From: Uranotaenia lowii
Lineage: Eukaryota; Arthropoda; Insecta; Diptera; Culicidae
DNA length: 64,000 nt
Assembly (NCBI RefSeq): GCF_029784155.1
Contig: NC_073691.1
Location: forward strand, 20,736,006-20,800,005
Reading direction: 5' to 3'
Of this stretch, positions 1-11,560 are shown piece by piece. The notes below the pieces were generated by a model. The model searched no databases. It was given only the letters and a program-made list of their open reading frames with translations, and was not told the origin of the DNA. The translations under genes were made by a program, and so were the position numbers. Position 1 is the first letter of the stretch; every line of letters begins with the position of its first letter.

Positions 1-542
1 CGCTGCCTGCGGACCAGAAACAACAGCGGACAACATATTGCAGAAGATGTGTGATGACATCAACTCATTACAGGCAGTCAGTGATGGGTTCGCCCGGATA
101 ATGATTGCTTTGCAAAGGAGTTGGAGACTGACGCAAATTGCGATTGACGTAGGATAACGTAAGTTAACTTTAAGAGCTTAAAGAGTCCGAAGCTATCAAA
201 TGAACTACGCAAAACAATCAGCGTAGCCGATGGGACCACAACGTGAAGATGATCTTGGACGGTCAGGATGATATTTAATGGAAATATGAACTTCTTAGTG
301 AGTGATGCATAAGTAGCGCGTATGCGTGAATTAGACACCCCCTGCCGAAGTATGGCCTTAGGGCAGGTACCGGTTTGGGAAATTGTCTGAGGCCCCAGGT
401 GGAGTTTAGGCCATATGTATATACGGATGACTATATAACGAGTTGACCCATATTGATTCCATGTAAACACGGCACTCGACGTGCATTGTGGGGCCAATTC
501 GTAAAATTTCTTCTTCGACCTGGGTAACCAAAAAAAAAAAAA
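1..542 (+). mobile_element. 3' end of an R1-like non-LTR retrotransposon
   Basis: The element is cut by the window start. It shows the last part of an ORF2-like frame (to 157), then about 370 bases of 3' untranslated sequence, then a run of 13 A at 530-542, as expected for a poly(A) tail on a target-primed insertion. The assignment rests on the ORF2 tail described separately. No target-site duplication can be tested because the 5' end lies outside the window. Confidence 0.5.
2..157 (+). pseudogene. C-terminal tail of LINE ORF2 (R1/Outcast-like reverse transcriptase), partial
   Basis: Frame 2 is open from the window edge to a TAA at 155-157 (51 codons). The text CGPETTADNILQKMC followed by AVSDGFARIMIALQRSWR resembles the end of R1-clade ORF2 proteins, where a Cys/ETADH zinc-knuckle region is followed by an acidic linker and a conserved 'W-x-A-V-x(5)-I-x(3)-L-Q-x(2)-W-R' tail. 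The usual W before AV is replaced and the knuckle is degenerate, so this is probably an old copy. The family match is from memory of such tails, not from a search. The opposite-strand frame over 78-548 is a shadow. Confidence 0.5.
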
Positions 543-953
543 TACCATCCTAAATCTATGTTAAGGAAATTTTGTAAGTAAACAAATAAAATTAAATAAG
601 TCTAATACTGCCGTTGGAAGCATAATTGTCACATGTTACAAAAAGGCAAAACGAGAAAAACGCGATCAAAGTTTCACAAAAAGATTTTGCTATTATCGCA
701 CAGTTTTGCAAAATTTTTTGACGTCAATGTCGTAGATCACTGAAGTATACTTTAATCATAAGAGCCTCGATCAAATTTTTCGAAAATTAACTATTTTTCC
801 AATGAAAATACTTGTGTGACAATTATGCCGCGAAATTTTACGAATAGTCCAAAAATGGACGCATATTTGTCACACCACGAACATTTTCCAGTAGTTGCAT
901 TTCTTGTACGGCGCGTGTGTTTAATTCGTGAATGGTAGTTTAAATCGGATATG
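543..953. repeat. A+T-rich spacer with a 13-bp inverted repeat (possible old MITE)
   Basis: CATAATTGTCACA at 621-633 is exactly reverse-complemented at 815-827, and a related GCATATTTGTCACA lies at about 863-876. The spacing suits a small MITE, but the arms do not extend further and no target duplication is visible. Nothing else is recognised in this stretch. Confidence 0.25.
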
Positions 954-2394
954 TTAAAAAGTCCGCCATGTTAGCAGATTTTGAAGACGGTTTCGTTCCT
1001 TTTTTTCTCCCGCGTGGGTCAAGTGAAAGAACAGCTTTGTTGTTCTCTCTGCGCCCAGCAGTGCAACCAGATTGATAAAAATCAGATGGTGTATTTGCCA
1101 GAATTGCCCAATGACAGAGGCAGCAAATGTGCTCTCTTGCATTCTTTCAGTATAGTATGTATGAATATGGTGTGGAATATCGTCCAAATCGTATACTCTT
1201 ATCGCTTTAGCCAGAAGTTGAAAATATGTATGTATATTACCTCCACTTTGGTAGGTAAATGCTGTTTTTTCGAGTTTCATACAATCATTCTATAATATAT
1301 ATGAAACGTATAACAAAGTTGTTGAGAAATATTTATACCTAGAAAAATGTTTGCTGGGAAGCAGAGATGTAGCAGGGTTCTATCGTCATAATTTGTAAAA
1401 ATTTGTTTTTTTCGCAAATTTGTCGTGCGTCGAATCTCAGCCGTCGCATTGTCTCGGCACTAGCTTTTCAACATTGGAGCTCTAGAAAAAATTGTAGTTT
1501 GAGGTTTATTTTTCATGACTTATTGCTGGACAACTTCTAGCCTCTCAAAAACAAATCAGCTGAACATTTCAGCGATCTACACTTAGTTTTTCGCTAATTC
1601 ATAATTTTAACTGCTGATATAAGCCATTACTTCCCTGATGATCTTTAACCGTAGTTTCTGATCATGTGCTTCACTCCAACACTTGGTTTGAACTTTGTGA
1701 ACATTTTTGACAGTGCTTTTATACTTTTGCACCTCTCACGCATAGTATTTTCGGCATTAAAAACAGTTTTGTCAAAGATCAAAATAATCTATCATGAATA
1801 TTAAAATGAAAGAAAAATACTGTCTCAACCAGAAATCGATCTCGAGTCTTCTGATTACCTTTCCGACAACTTACCAATAGGTTAAATCGTCAGACAAAAC
1901 AAGTCAAGCTGTAGCTCAATAATTCGGTTGACTTCATCGAGTTGAATTCGCTGCTAGATGCTACGGCACAAAACGCTCATCGTTCCCCGATTAATTGTGC
2001 CGCCTTTCAAAATTAATTATAGTGAAAAATCAAAAATTTAATGATGGTGAATATTTAGGAACAATGTTGCATCATGTTGCAGTGCGTAAATTTTAGATCA
2101 AGATGATTTAACGATCATAAGAGCTTATTTCCAGTGCTGAAAAATTATTATATTTTCGTCACTTGAGAACCTAGCTGGTTTTGTTTTAAAATATTTCTGA
2201 AAGATGATGATTTCTTTATTGCTAAAAAATAAATACTATAGGAACGAGAAAACTGTTCCCTATGAAAATTTATTTGAGATAATAAGTATTTCCTCAGAAA
2301 AAAGGGATTGAAAATTTCTTCCATTGTTATATTTTATTTTATTGGAAAAATAAAGTCCAGAACAAACATGTTATTCTTATTTTGTCACTCTTCC
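954..2394. other. A+T-rich DNA, no gene recognised
   Basis: Two overlapping ~100-codon frames occupy 954-1295 on opposite strands. Neither resembles a known family and neither shows a domain, so I treat both as chance. The rest is stop-rich, A+T-rich sequence with no repeat that I can define. Confidence 0.6.
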
Positions 2395-2660
2395 CCGGAA
2401 ATCTACATAAAGTTCAAGGTATTTTATAAAAAAATTCATAAATTTTTCGAAAATTCAAACAGTTGAAAGTGCGAAAGTAAATATGGGAATTGTATAACTA
2501 TATGCATTCGAGAATTTTTCAAACCTCCGATCCAAAATTACTTCGATTTTCGATTTTATGCAATGCAGATTATATGCAAGTTTGATGCATGCAATATTTT
2601 ATCCAATTTGTTCCAATTTATTGAAAATTTTGATTATTTTTTAATCAGAACTCAGAAAAC
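2395..2660 (+). repeat. Old dispersed repeat, copy 1
   Basis: Shares diagnostic strings with 40955-41245: 'TTCGAAAATTCAAACAGTT' followed by a GCGAAA stretch, and later 'AATGCAGATT' followed by TATxCAAGTTT. A third copy is inverted at 45640-45840. The class is unknown. The copies are strongly diverged, so this is an old family. Confidence 0.4.
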
Positions 2661-3438
2661 CATTATCAAGAATATTTAACTAAGAATTTTATTAGAAATA
2701 TTTACTTCACTGCTTAAATACGACCTTTTAAAATTAACATTCAGTAAGGTATGAGCTTTCTCTGCCAAGGTTAAAACCTCGTATCGACATTAGTTCTCCT
2801 TTGAAAAAAAAAAAAAGGAAAAAAAGTTCTTTGAACCATTTTCAACTAACAACATGTGGTTGTAAAGTACAATGATCCTCTCGAGTAAGTACAAGAACAG
2901 AAAAAAAGGAAACCAAACAAAAAAAAAAAGTTGGTTGGTATTAAGAAATTCGTCCTTCCTGTTGCAACAAAACGCAGCAGGCCTATTATAGGCAGCAGCC
3001 ATTCTCCTGTAATCCTGCTGCTGCATAGCAATGCACAACCTGGTTGAGGTCGAAACGGTTCTTCTTCTCGTTCCATTTTTTTTCGGAGTGCAACGGTGGT
3101 CGAATCGAAGTAGGCAGATGACGATCGAAATGCCACAGCTGAGCTGATCGAAGGGAAAAGGTGCGTTTTTCCTTTTGGTACTCGTTTCTTCTCCTTTATT
3201 TTAATTTTAATTTCTCCGCCTGCTTTGGTCCTTTTTCAAGGAGCACTTTCTTGTGTCAGCAAAAAAAATGTTCTGGCTGCAGCTGTCGTGTATCCTGTGC
3301 CTGTGCCTGTTGTGTGTCGTCCCAGAAATATTTCAATAGCTGCGTTAAACGTTGTAAATTACTGCAACACTTTTTTTCGGCTCCTGCTGTTCTGTTGCTC
3401 TCTTTATTTAGTTTATCTACTCTCTATTGCTTTCTCTC
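2661..3438. other. Host DNA, GC-richer from about 2940; no gene recognised
   Basis: Includes short A and T runs (2801-2816, 2920-2930) and a GC-richer stretch (about 2945-3140 and 3265-3320) with CTG/CAG-rich words. Several frames of 80-96 codons overlap on both strands. None shows a recognisable motif or stands out from the others, so no CDS is called. It could be a non-coding exon or regulatory DNA. Confidence 0.4.
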
Positions 3439-3441
3439 TTA

Positions 3442-3655
3442 AGGCAGAAACACAATACAGCGTCGGTCGTCGCGTCACGTCAGCGGTCAACGCTGTCGAT
3501 AAGTACTAAAACGCGGACGCGACGCACCCGACGATTTTTGCATCACAATTGTGATGCAAAAATCGTCGGGTGCGTCGCGTCCGCGTTTTAGTACTTATCG
3601 ACAGCGTTGACCGCTGACGTGACGCGACGACCGACGCTGTATTGTGTTTCTGCCT
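3442..3655. mobile_element. Perfect 214-bp palindromic MITE, TTA target duplication (PIF/Harbinger-like)
   Basis: Two 107-base arms are exact reverse complements with no spacer; the centre lies between 3548 and 3549 inside CACAATTGTG. The ends read AGGCAGAAACACAATACAG and its complement. The element is flanked by direct TTA repeats at 3439-3441 and 3656-3658, the 3-bp target duplication typical of PIF/Harbinger elements. Its GC- and CpG-rich body contrasts with the A+T-rich flanks. There is no coding capacity, so transposition would need a transposase from elsewhere. With no difference between the arms over 107 bases, it is either young or maintained by gene conversion. Confidence 0.85.
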
Positions 3656-3658
3656 TTA

Positions 3659-4560
3659 GGTTGCTAATAGTGTTAATTGTTTGACATTTTTCCCTTAAAT
3701 TTGAATAACAGAGAGAGGAATTCTTCTGACTCGAAAAAAAAAAAAGAAATTCTTCTGAAATATTACTTTAAAATTTGAGTAAAATCGGCACTTTTCACTA
3801 TTTACGATGAATTAATTGAACCCTATTCTAAAAAGGGAATGAATTTGGGAAAACGTGGCTTCAATAGGTATCGAGCGCAAGGACACTCTCTGGACTTCGC
3901 GCCTCGATGCTCTTTTTCTCTTTCTCATTTGGAGGGAAAACGTGTTTGACCCCGTAAAAGTAAACATAATTTACAATTTTACAGTCCAACCGATGGAGGA
4001 CCTCCTTCACCTATTTTTTTTTTCTCTCGATACAAAATGCACCCGGACAGCTGTCCGGACTACCGGCTTTCGGCGCCTTGGAAGGAAACAAACAACATTT
4101 CCCGGGTGATTCCTTGACCGATAGCTGTCTGACATGGGGAAGGACTTCTGCCTTCTGGCGAGAAGAAAACGACATCGACAGCTGATACTCGGTCGGTTGT
4201 TTGCTTTCGGTTGCGTACGCACACGGCTAATCGGTGTGGAGCGTGAAAAAAAAATTAACAACAAAATTAACTACCCATGATGGCTCATTGTAAAAGCAGC
4301 AGCAGCTGACTCAAAAGTTTGCCGGATGGCCGACTTTTGCGAGCATGCGAAGTGCCAATCACCTTTTGAGTTGTTTTTTTTGCATTCTTTTTAGGCTTGG
4401 CTAAGATCATGTCTTAGCCAAAAAAAGTATATTTTAAGAAGGTGTTATAAATTACCGTTACTCTGATCTGAAGTTTGTACTAAAAAATAATAGATAGCTT
4501 CTTCAGTACATTTCCAAAAATAACGTCTGCCACTCTGCCCCAAGGCCTACTCCTAAACCA
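3659..4560. other. Host DNA with GC-richer part; hairpin at 4397-4421
   Basis: About 3990-4350 is GC- and CpG-richer than its surroundings, including a short self-complementary stretch near 4048-4063 (GGACAGCTGTCC). TTGGCTAAGA at 4397-4406 pairs perfectly with TCTTAGCCAA at 4412-4421 across a 5-base loop. Overlapping frames of ~85 codons exist on both strands but look non-coding. No gene is called. Confidence 0.4.
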
Positions 4561-6320
4561 GACCAGAAGCCTTAAGATTCTTAATCTTTCAAGTCTTTCA
4601 GTTTGTTGTCAGGCCTTAAGGTCGAGATCCCTTCCTTTCGATCGTAATGTCGTCAGGCCTTTAGGACGTCAGAACTTGAGGTCCTCAGGCAGGACTTTTG
4701 TCCGTCTAGCATTTATGAGACCTTAAACTCATCAGGAATTCAGGTAGTCAGGCCATTAGATCGTCAAACTTTTAGACAGTAAAAACTCCTTCTGAATGAC
4801 AAGAACATTGATGAGGATCAGTATCTCCGACTTTATGCTCTAGTTAAATTTTCAGGTCGTTAGGTTCTAAGGTCTTAAGGGTGATACCCGTTTTGAACGA
4901 TAGGATTTCGAGGTCCTCATGACTTTAAGTCGTCAGATTTTCAAGTTGTTACGCCCTCCCGTTGTCAGGACCCTAAGTTGCCGGACCGTTAGGATGTCAG
5001 GATTTCTGGTCAGCAAACCTTCAGGTGATCAGGCATTCAAGTCATCTACGGCTCTAGATCGCCAGGCTTTTGATTCTCAAGATCTTCAGGCATTCGGGTC
5101 GTCGGTTTTTCAAATTGTCAGGCTTTTAGGCCGTCAAGCTTATATGTAAGTCTGCAATTCTTTAGGCCATTTTTTCTTTCAGTTAATAAGTCTTTTGGTC
5201 GTCAGGCCATTGAGTCGATAGCTCTTTTGATTATTAGGCCTCAAGATTGTCAGACCAATGAGCCTTTAGATCGTAATTAGGTCATCAGGCCCTTAGGTTG
5301 TCAAACCATTAGGTTGTCAGGCCGTTAGATTAGCAGAACTCCAGGTGATCAGGTATTCAAGTTGTCACGCCTCTAGGTCGTCAAAGCCTTGAAGTCGTAA
5401 AGCCTGATTGTCAACAGGTGCCCAGTTTGTTAGGCCTTTAGGCCGTCAAGTTTTCAGCCTGTAATTCTTTATGTCATTTTTCCTTTAAGTCTTTTGGTCT
5501 TATGACAATTGAGTCGACAGCTCTTTTGATTTTTAGGCTATAAGATCGTCAGGTCAATGAGCTTTCAAATCGTCATTAGGTCATCAGGCCCTTAGGTTGT
5601 CAGACCATCAGGTTGTCAGACCTTTAGATTAGCAGAACTTCAGGTAGTCAGGTATTCAACTTGTCACGCCTGTCAGGCCTTCAAAGCCTTAAAATCGTAA
5701 AGCCTTGAGGTCAGCAGGTGTCCCGTTGGTCAGGCCTAGAATTGTCAAGCTTTCAGGCCGTTTAGTGTAGGTTGTTAAAGGTCTTTAAGTCGATAACCCT
5801 AACGATCGATAGGCTATTAGGTATGAAGGCGATTCCAGACCTTAAGGTTGGCTGACCATTAGATAGTGAGACCGTCAAAAGGTTGTCGGGCATCCCAATC
5901 TTAAGACTTTTATGTTGTCAGACGTTTGGGTTTTCAAGCATTTAGATCGCCAGGTATCAATCATATTGTCGCGTTTTGAAGTCGTTAAACATTCAGCCCG
6001 TTAAGTCTTTAGGTTGTTAGGACTTCAAGATCTCAGGTTTTGAGATTGGTATCTATTTTGACCGTTAGATCTTTTGGTCTTCAGCCCCTAGGGCATTTAG
6101 CATTTTTTATCATCTGTCATTTTTGTCGAAAACAATTTTGATTATAAGGCTTTCAAGTCGTAACTTCTTCAGATCATCAGGACTGTAGGTCGTCAGACCT
6201 TTAGATAGTTGGGTAATTAAGTCGTCAGGCGAGCTCTTAATCCTCAAACCCCGCAAAAGGTCATCAGACCTTAAGATTGTTAGGCCTTCAAGTAGTCAGG
6301 ATTTAGGGTCATCAAGCCTT
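4560..6320. repeat. Decayed GTCGTCAGGCCTTTAG minisatellite with ~300-bp higher-order units
   Basis: The whole tract is built from variants of a 15-20-base word around 'GTCGTCAGGCCTTTAG' (GGTTGTCAG, GGTCGTCAAGCC and so on). On top of this a longer unit recurs. AGGTGATCAGGCATTCAAG at 5023, AGGTGATCAGGTATTCAAG at 5343 and AGGTAGTCAGGTATTCAA at 5642 begin comparable stretches (spacing 320 and 299). Likewise the 'AATTCTTTAGGCCATTTTT' stretch near 5155 returns near 5461. Units are well diverged, so the array is old. Confidence 0.8.
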
Positions 6321-6680
6321 CAGAATGCTATGGTTTTCGCTTCCGCTTCCGGTTAGTTTGATCTCTGATTTTACTAAGCTTCAGCGGAGGTTTTGAGATT
6401 TCGAATGCCAGATGCTGGAGGCCCAGGTGTACCGAAAATCCCTCTGGGAGAGAAACTGAAAAAACGAAAGTAAAACAAACTCTTAGCAGCAATTCATAAA
6501 TCCCTGTCGAAAAAAGAGTCGATCGAAATTATCCGTTTATTTTAGCCAAATTCAATTTTCTCTTCTGTGCATTTGCAGCGGATCTTCAAATCCAGCATTT
6601 TGGCGAGATTCATCAGTTTTGTAATAGATGTAGCAAGCATGAAAAGTATTTTTCCTTTCTAAAAACAGATTTTAATTCGC
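6321..6680. other. Short unique stretch, nothing recognised
   Basis: About 360 bases of mixed composition between the two tandem arrays. No open frame, inverted repeat or RNA-like element stands out. Confidence 0.5.
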
Positions 6681-7786
6681 GATCGTTTATCGATTATGGT
6701 TTTCGTTTATCGTTCATCGTTTATCGTTGATCGTTGATCGTTTATCGTTTATCGTTTATCGTTTATCGTTTATCGTTTATCGTTTATCGTTTATCGTTTA
6801 TCGTTTATCGTTTATCGTTTATCGTTGACCGTTTATCGTTTATCGTTGATAGTTCATCGTGCATCGTTTATCGTTTATCGTTCATCGTTTATCGTTTATC
6901 GTTTATCGTTTATCGTTTATCGTTTATCGTTTATCGTTTATCGTTTATCGTTTATCGTTTATCGTTTATCGTTTATCGTTTATCGTTTATCGTTTATCGT
7001 TTATCGTTTATCGTTTATCGTTTATCGTTTATCGTTTATCGTTTATCGTTTATCGTTTATCGTTTATCGTTTATCGTTTATCGTTTATCGTTTATCGTTT
7101 ATCGTTTATCGTTTATCGTTTATCGTTTATCGTTTATCGTTTATCGTTTATCGTTTATCGTTTATCGTTTATCGTTTATCGTTTATCGTTTATCGTTTAT
7201 CGTTTATCGTTTATCGTTTATCGTTTATCGTTTATCGTTTATCGTTTATCGTTTATCGTTTATCGTTTATCGTTTATCGTTTATCGTTTATCGTTTATCG
7301 TTTATCGTTCATCGTTCATCGTTTATCGTTTATCGTTTATCGTTTATCGTTTATCGTTTATCGTTTATCGTTTATCGTTTATCGTTTATCGTTTATCGTT
7401 TATCGTTTATCGTTTATCGTTTATCGTTTATCGTTTATCGTTTATCGTTTATCGTTTATCGTTTATCGTTTATCGTTTATCGTTTATCGTTTATCGTTTA
7501 TCGTTTATCGTTTATCGTTTATCGTTTATCGTTTATCGTTTATCGTTTATCGTTTATCGTTTATCGTTTATCGTTTATCGTTTATCGTTTATCGTTTATC
7601 GTTTATCGTTTATCGTTTATCGTTTATCGTTTATCGTTTATCGTTTATCGTTTATCGTTTATCGTTTATCGTTTATCGTTTATCGTTTATCGTTTATCGT
7701 TTATCGTTTATCGTTTATCGTTTATCGTTTATCGTTTATCGTTTATCGTTTATCGTTTATCGTTTATTGCTTATCGTTTATCGTTC
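6681..7786. repeat. (TTTATCG)n heptamer array
   Basis: About 1.1 kb, roughly 155 units of TTTATCG. The core is almost perfect. Variants (GTTGATCG, GTTCATCG, GTGCATCG) concentrate at the left edge, with a pair of TTCATCG units near 7308-7320 and a few variants at the right end. Because 7 is not a multiple of 3 and the forward unit creates no stop in any register, all three plus frames stay open (a YRLSFIV repeat). The minus frames all meet TAA. The 311-373-codon frames here are therefore not genes. Confidence 0.97.
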
Positions 7787-8984
7787 GCAATTAAAATTCT
7801 AAATTTGGAACAAATTAGAAATTTAAAATACCTTCTTTTTCATCGAAGGTTATAAATCAAATCCTAAATAAACCACAATCAGCTGATGGTAGGCTAGTTG
7901 TTCTTCCCATCCAAATCTCTAAATTGTGAACCTGAATCTAAAAAAGTAGAAGACAAAAGTATGGGGAAGTCATTCGGTCGCATTGCTAGTCCAAGAGACG
8001 GTGCCATTATGAAAAACGACCAAAATGAAATGTTAATGCACTTTTGAACGCATCGTGCGAAATTCTTTTTTTTCTTCCTTTACTCTTTAGTTTTTTTTTT
8101 TTGGTATTTCAGCTGGTTGGTTCTAGTTGACATTTTGTGCGCCATCCACCATGATCACACCATCCATTGCATAGGTTGCATGCGTGTGTTTTAGAAGAGT
8201 TTGCTTCAACGAAATGTGGTTAAATTTAGCACATTTCTAGGCAGAAAACGAAAACGGCAAAATTTTTGCACAGGCCAGCTTCACTGCCAGCATCCTACGG
8301 GATATGGATTTTCTGGTTCTTGGTTGGATTCCTATTGGATTAGATTTAGAGTAAGTAGGACTTATTCCTAATTATTGTCATTTGAAGATACTAACAGATG
8401 AAAAACATGATACAATTTGTAGTCAACATGGAAGTAAACAAACTAATACTCAACTGACCATATTTTTCTCATTAGGAAGAAACGGTCGGAATTCAGAACT
8501 ACAAACGATTTAGAAGAATGATTCATGTTTCAAAATTCTCAAATGTGAATACAAAATTCATAGATGAGTCAAAATTCGGAACCATTGTCTAGCACTTAGA
8601 ATAAGAACTCAGAATAAAAATTCAGATTTTGGAACCTAGATTTTTTTTTTCAAATTTATCTTTTAAAAGTGAAAAGATGGTACAGGAAGAAACTATACTA
8701 TTTTTTCAAGATATTTATTCAAACTACTTCTTGAAACCTTTGGAAGGAGTTCGAATTAGACGTAAGCAAAAGTTTCTTTTATGAATTCATTTGTATGTTC
8801 ATTTGTATAGGATTTTACAATACACCCTTTTTTTTAATTATTACCTTCCTTTTTCCTTCGTTCAAATACAACGGGAAATTTTTTCCTACAGCTTTGTTTC
8901 CACTCTTTTTTCATGCTCAAATTTCATTAGAAATTCATATTTTCTCATCCTACCGATTTTTGAAATATTAAAAAAAACGGAATA
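7787..8984. other. A+T-rich host DNA, no gene recognised
   Basis: Stop-rich sequence with a slightly GC-richer stretch at about 7970-8310. No frame over 100 codons that looks coding and no repeat structure that I can define. Confidence 0.5.
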
Positions 8985-9080
8985 TGAATCTTCAAAGACC
9001 GATCTGAAAGGTTGCTCGGAAAGGATTTCCGTAATATGCGACCAAATTTTGGTATTTCAATTTGCACCTTTAAAACTCTA
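8985..9080 (+). repeat. Left half of a short duplicated segment (Helitron target copy)
   Basis: This ~96-base stretch (CTTCAAAGACCGATCTGAAAG ... TTTAAAACTCTA) is nearly the same as 13731-13818. The match resumes after the Helitron at 10997 (TGTTACATAAAAT against TGTTACAAAAAT). Both copies keep a short plus-strand frame (KTDL-x-GCSERISVICDQ), but it is too short and isolated to call a gene. Its origin is unknown. Confidence 0.7.
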
Positions 9081-10996
9081 TCTATATATATAAAAATGAA
9101 TGTTTGTCTGTCTGTCTGTTCCCTATAGACTCGGAAACTACTGGACCGATCATCGTCAAAACTGGCATCTGAGGGTTTTTGTGGCCGGGGATGGTTTCTG
9201 TAATAGTCAAAACTCCATCCGACTTAAGGAAGGGGGGGCTTCCATACAAAATTTGTAGTTTTTCGAAACAAATTAAAGTCATGACATCCATTTTCTTGAG
9301 ATTTTTTTTCCTTTGGGCGGTTTGTTTTTCGTTTCTATGGTCGAGGCGTCGCGAGCCAACGGCGTAAAAGGGAAGTAACCCAGGCATAGCATACTGATCA
9401 GTAGGAATATTTTGGCGCGTATTTCTCAACCAAGCATATTTTCTTTGAGGGGTTTGTTTTTCGTCTCCATGGGCGAGCAAACGTCGTTGCAAGAGGATAG
9501 TAACCAAAGCACACTGTTCATTGATTGCTGGAAAATTTAACAATAAGGCGTCTGTTTCTCAAACACGTGGGGGCGATATGCAACCTAGATGTGTTTTTTT
9601 TTTCTTGCTTATTTGATTTGTACACAACACGTGGTAATAAATGACGCCTAGATGTGACACGGATTGGTATTTTATCAATCGAATCAAAACCAATTGGAAG
9701 ATTTGCAAAAATAATGTAGGTAGCATTCGACTTTTCATTCAAGGAACATTAGAACATGTTCAAACGTTCAACTTTTTCTGTTAAAAAAATTAAAATTAAT
9801 AATCAATGTTAATTGTTACTTCGGCCCAAATACACAATTGAAACGAATTTAGAAATGAAAATAGGAGCTTTTTATTTTAAATAATTCTGAAAGAACCATC
9901 GTACTTTTTGCTTACATATCAATTCAAGTACGTTTTTAACATGTAAAGTGTTTTTGTGTTACGTGGCTGCATTAAAGAGAATTTTGATCCGCTTCGTTTT
10001 TGAAAAGCGAGACTTTAGAACTGATATTCAACTGGACGCAAAATTTTAAGAGAAATTTTTAGTATACCCTTAAAGTGTTAAAAACAATATTCCCTCCTGT
10101 CAAATTACACGGTGGGGCAAGGGCAAACGTCGAACTTTTAAGAAATTCATCTTCAAAATGATTCAATATGTTGGAAAGACCAGAAGGGGTATTCCGAATG
10201 TTGAAACTGAAGCGGATATTGAAAATTCTTAAATGTCTTTGTAAATGAAGGTCATTCCCTTTGAACAGCATTCGTTAAAAGTGGAGTAACAAACATAAAT
10301 TTATATTGCAGAAATACTGCAGATATATCAGTGAAACTTGATGAAACGCATCTGTAAATAAGCTTTGCATTGACACTTGCCCCAAAATACGGGACAAATG
10401 TAAACTTAGAAATTTATTTTTGCCAACATTTTAGAATATTTGACTTTCACAGAGAAAATAAAAAAAATGCTGAGAACTTATTTAGTGATGCAGCTGATAT
10501 TTTTAAATATTTATATTTTTACCGTAGTAAATTAATTAAAAAAAAAGAAATTTGCTCTGTATTTGATACATAACTTATTTAATATATTTTTCATTACCAT
10601 GATAAGTGCTGTGGGTATCGAGCCTGCTTAATTTGCCTACCTTCTTCAAGCAGTGGGGGACAAAATTGAAAAAGATGGGAGAGCTCCCATGTAAATTTAA
10701 GATAAAGAGCTTTCCAAAGAAGGGATCATATTTAAAAAGGTTTTTTTTGGGTACAGAGTACAAATTTCAGATCTTGAAAAACGAGTTTAGAGATCAAGTT
10801 TCGATAAATAATATTTACCATCTTTGAATTGCAATTTAGAACTGCAGCTGCAGCTCTCATTTCTATGTTGTTGGTTCTGAAGTATGATGAGGTTTGATTT
10901 TTAAAAAATAATGCTCTCTAAAATCTAAATTTGAATAAATTTTTACAAATTACATTTATTTCCGAAAGGTGTAGCAAAGCACAACGGGTCAGCTAG
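9081..10996 (+). mobile_element. Non-autonomous Helitron (1,916 bp)
   Basis: The element begins TCTATATATA and ends GGGTCAGCTAG, the TC...CTAG termini of Helitrons, and sits between a host A (9080) and T (10997) with no target duplication, as Helitrons do. The paralogous segment 13731-13830 lacks it and reads straight through CTCTA|TGTTACA, which fixes both boundaries to the base. The interior shows no Rep/helicase frame, so it is non-autonomous. A ~132-bp internal unit recurs: CTTTGGGCGGTTTGTTTTTC at 9311 and CTTTGAGGGGTTTGTTTTTC at 9443. A TGTC microsatellite lies at about 9103-9119. Confidence 0.9.
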
Positions 10997-11047
10997 TGTT
11001 ACATAAAATCGATTGTTATTTATTGGTGTTTAAACCTTGGTTATGCT

Positions 11048-11094
11048 TATATTGATTCTGTAGTTGTACGAAAGACAACTACAGAATCAATATA
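11048..11094. repeat. 20-bp perfect hairpin with 7-base loop
   Basis: 11048-11067 and 11075-11094 are exact reverse complements (core GATTCTGTAGTTGT) separated by ACGAAAG. It lies 51 bases after the Helitron end. It could be a MITE remnant, a small inverted duplication or a structured RNA. Nothing in the sequence decides between these. Confidence 0.7.
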
Positions 11095-11560
11095 TATACA
11101 CAATTTAAGCTTAACAGTCCTCCATCGTTTTTTTTTCAATTAATTTCTTCTTCTAGGTTTTGCAATTTTTATAGACAGCCTGGTATTTTTTAAAGTCTCA
11201 GTCAAAGTATTACGGTAATTTTCCATAACATATTGATTTTTAACAAAAAGAAGTGTTTGAATAGGAAATTTGAGCTTTAAGAGTTTTGTTTTGTATTTTA
11301 AAGAAAAAATCGAAAATATTGCTGGACCAATAACAACAAGTGAAGGAATTTAAGATCCACTCCGATTCCAAAAAACAATCTCAGTAACAACCTTTCAAAT
11401 CTGTCCTTCTCAAGCTACTTCGTCTCTTTTTTTAGAACTGGAAAATCTCAGAAAAAACCCTCCTAAATCTATTTATGATTTTCCAGCTTATCAGATTTTT
11501 ATCTAATTTGGGCTTCTCCAATTACTCTATCTGATTTTACGTTCTAGAAAAACATTGAAA
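11095..11560. other. A+T-rich spacer, nothing recognised
   Basis: Stop-rich, mixed A+T-rich sequence between the hairpin and the A-rich edge of the satellite domain. Confidence 0.5.

Noticed and set aside
954..1295. Overlapping ~100-codon frames on both strands
   Set aside because: No motif, no codon or composition support and mutual overlap. Chance frames are expected in 64 kb.
4560..6320. CRISPR-like array
   Set aside because: The repeats are degenerate and vary in spacing, there are no constant repeats with unique spacers, and the context is eukaryotic.
6681..7786. Telomere repeat
   Set aside because: The unit is not TTAGG or a known telomeric variant, flies and mosquitoes lack simple telomerase repeats, and the array is interstitial.
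6734..7855. 373-, 325- and 311-codon frames (YRLSFIV repeats)
   Set aside because: The heptamer TTTATCG creates no stop in any plus register, so the three frames are the same repeat read in three phases.
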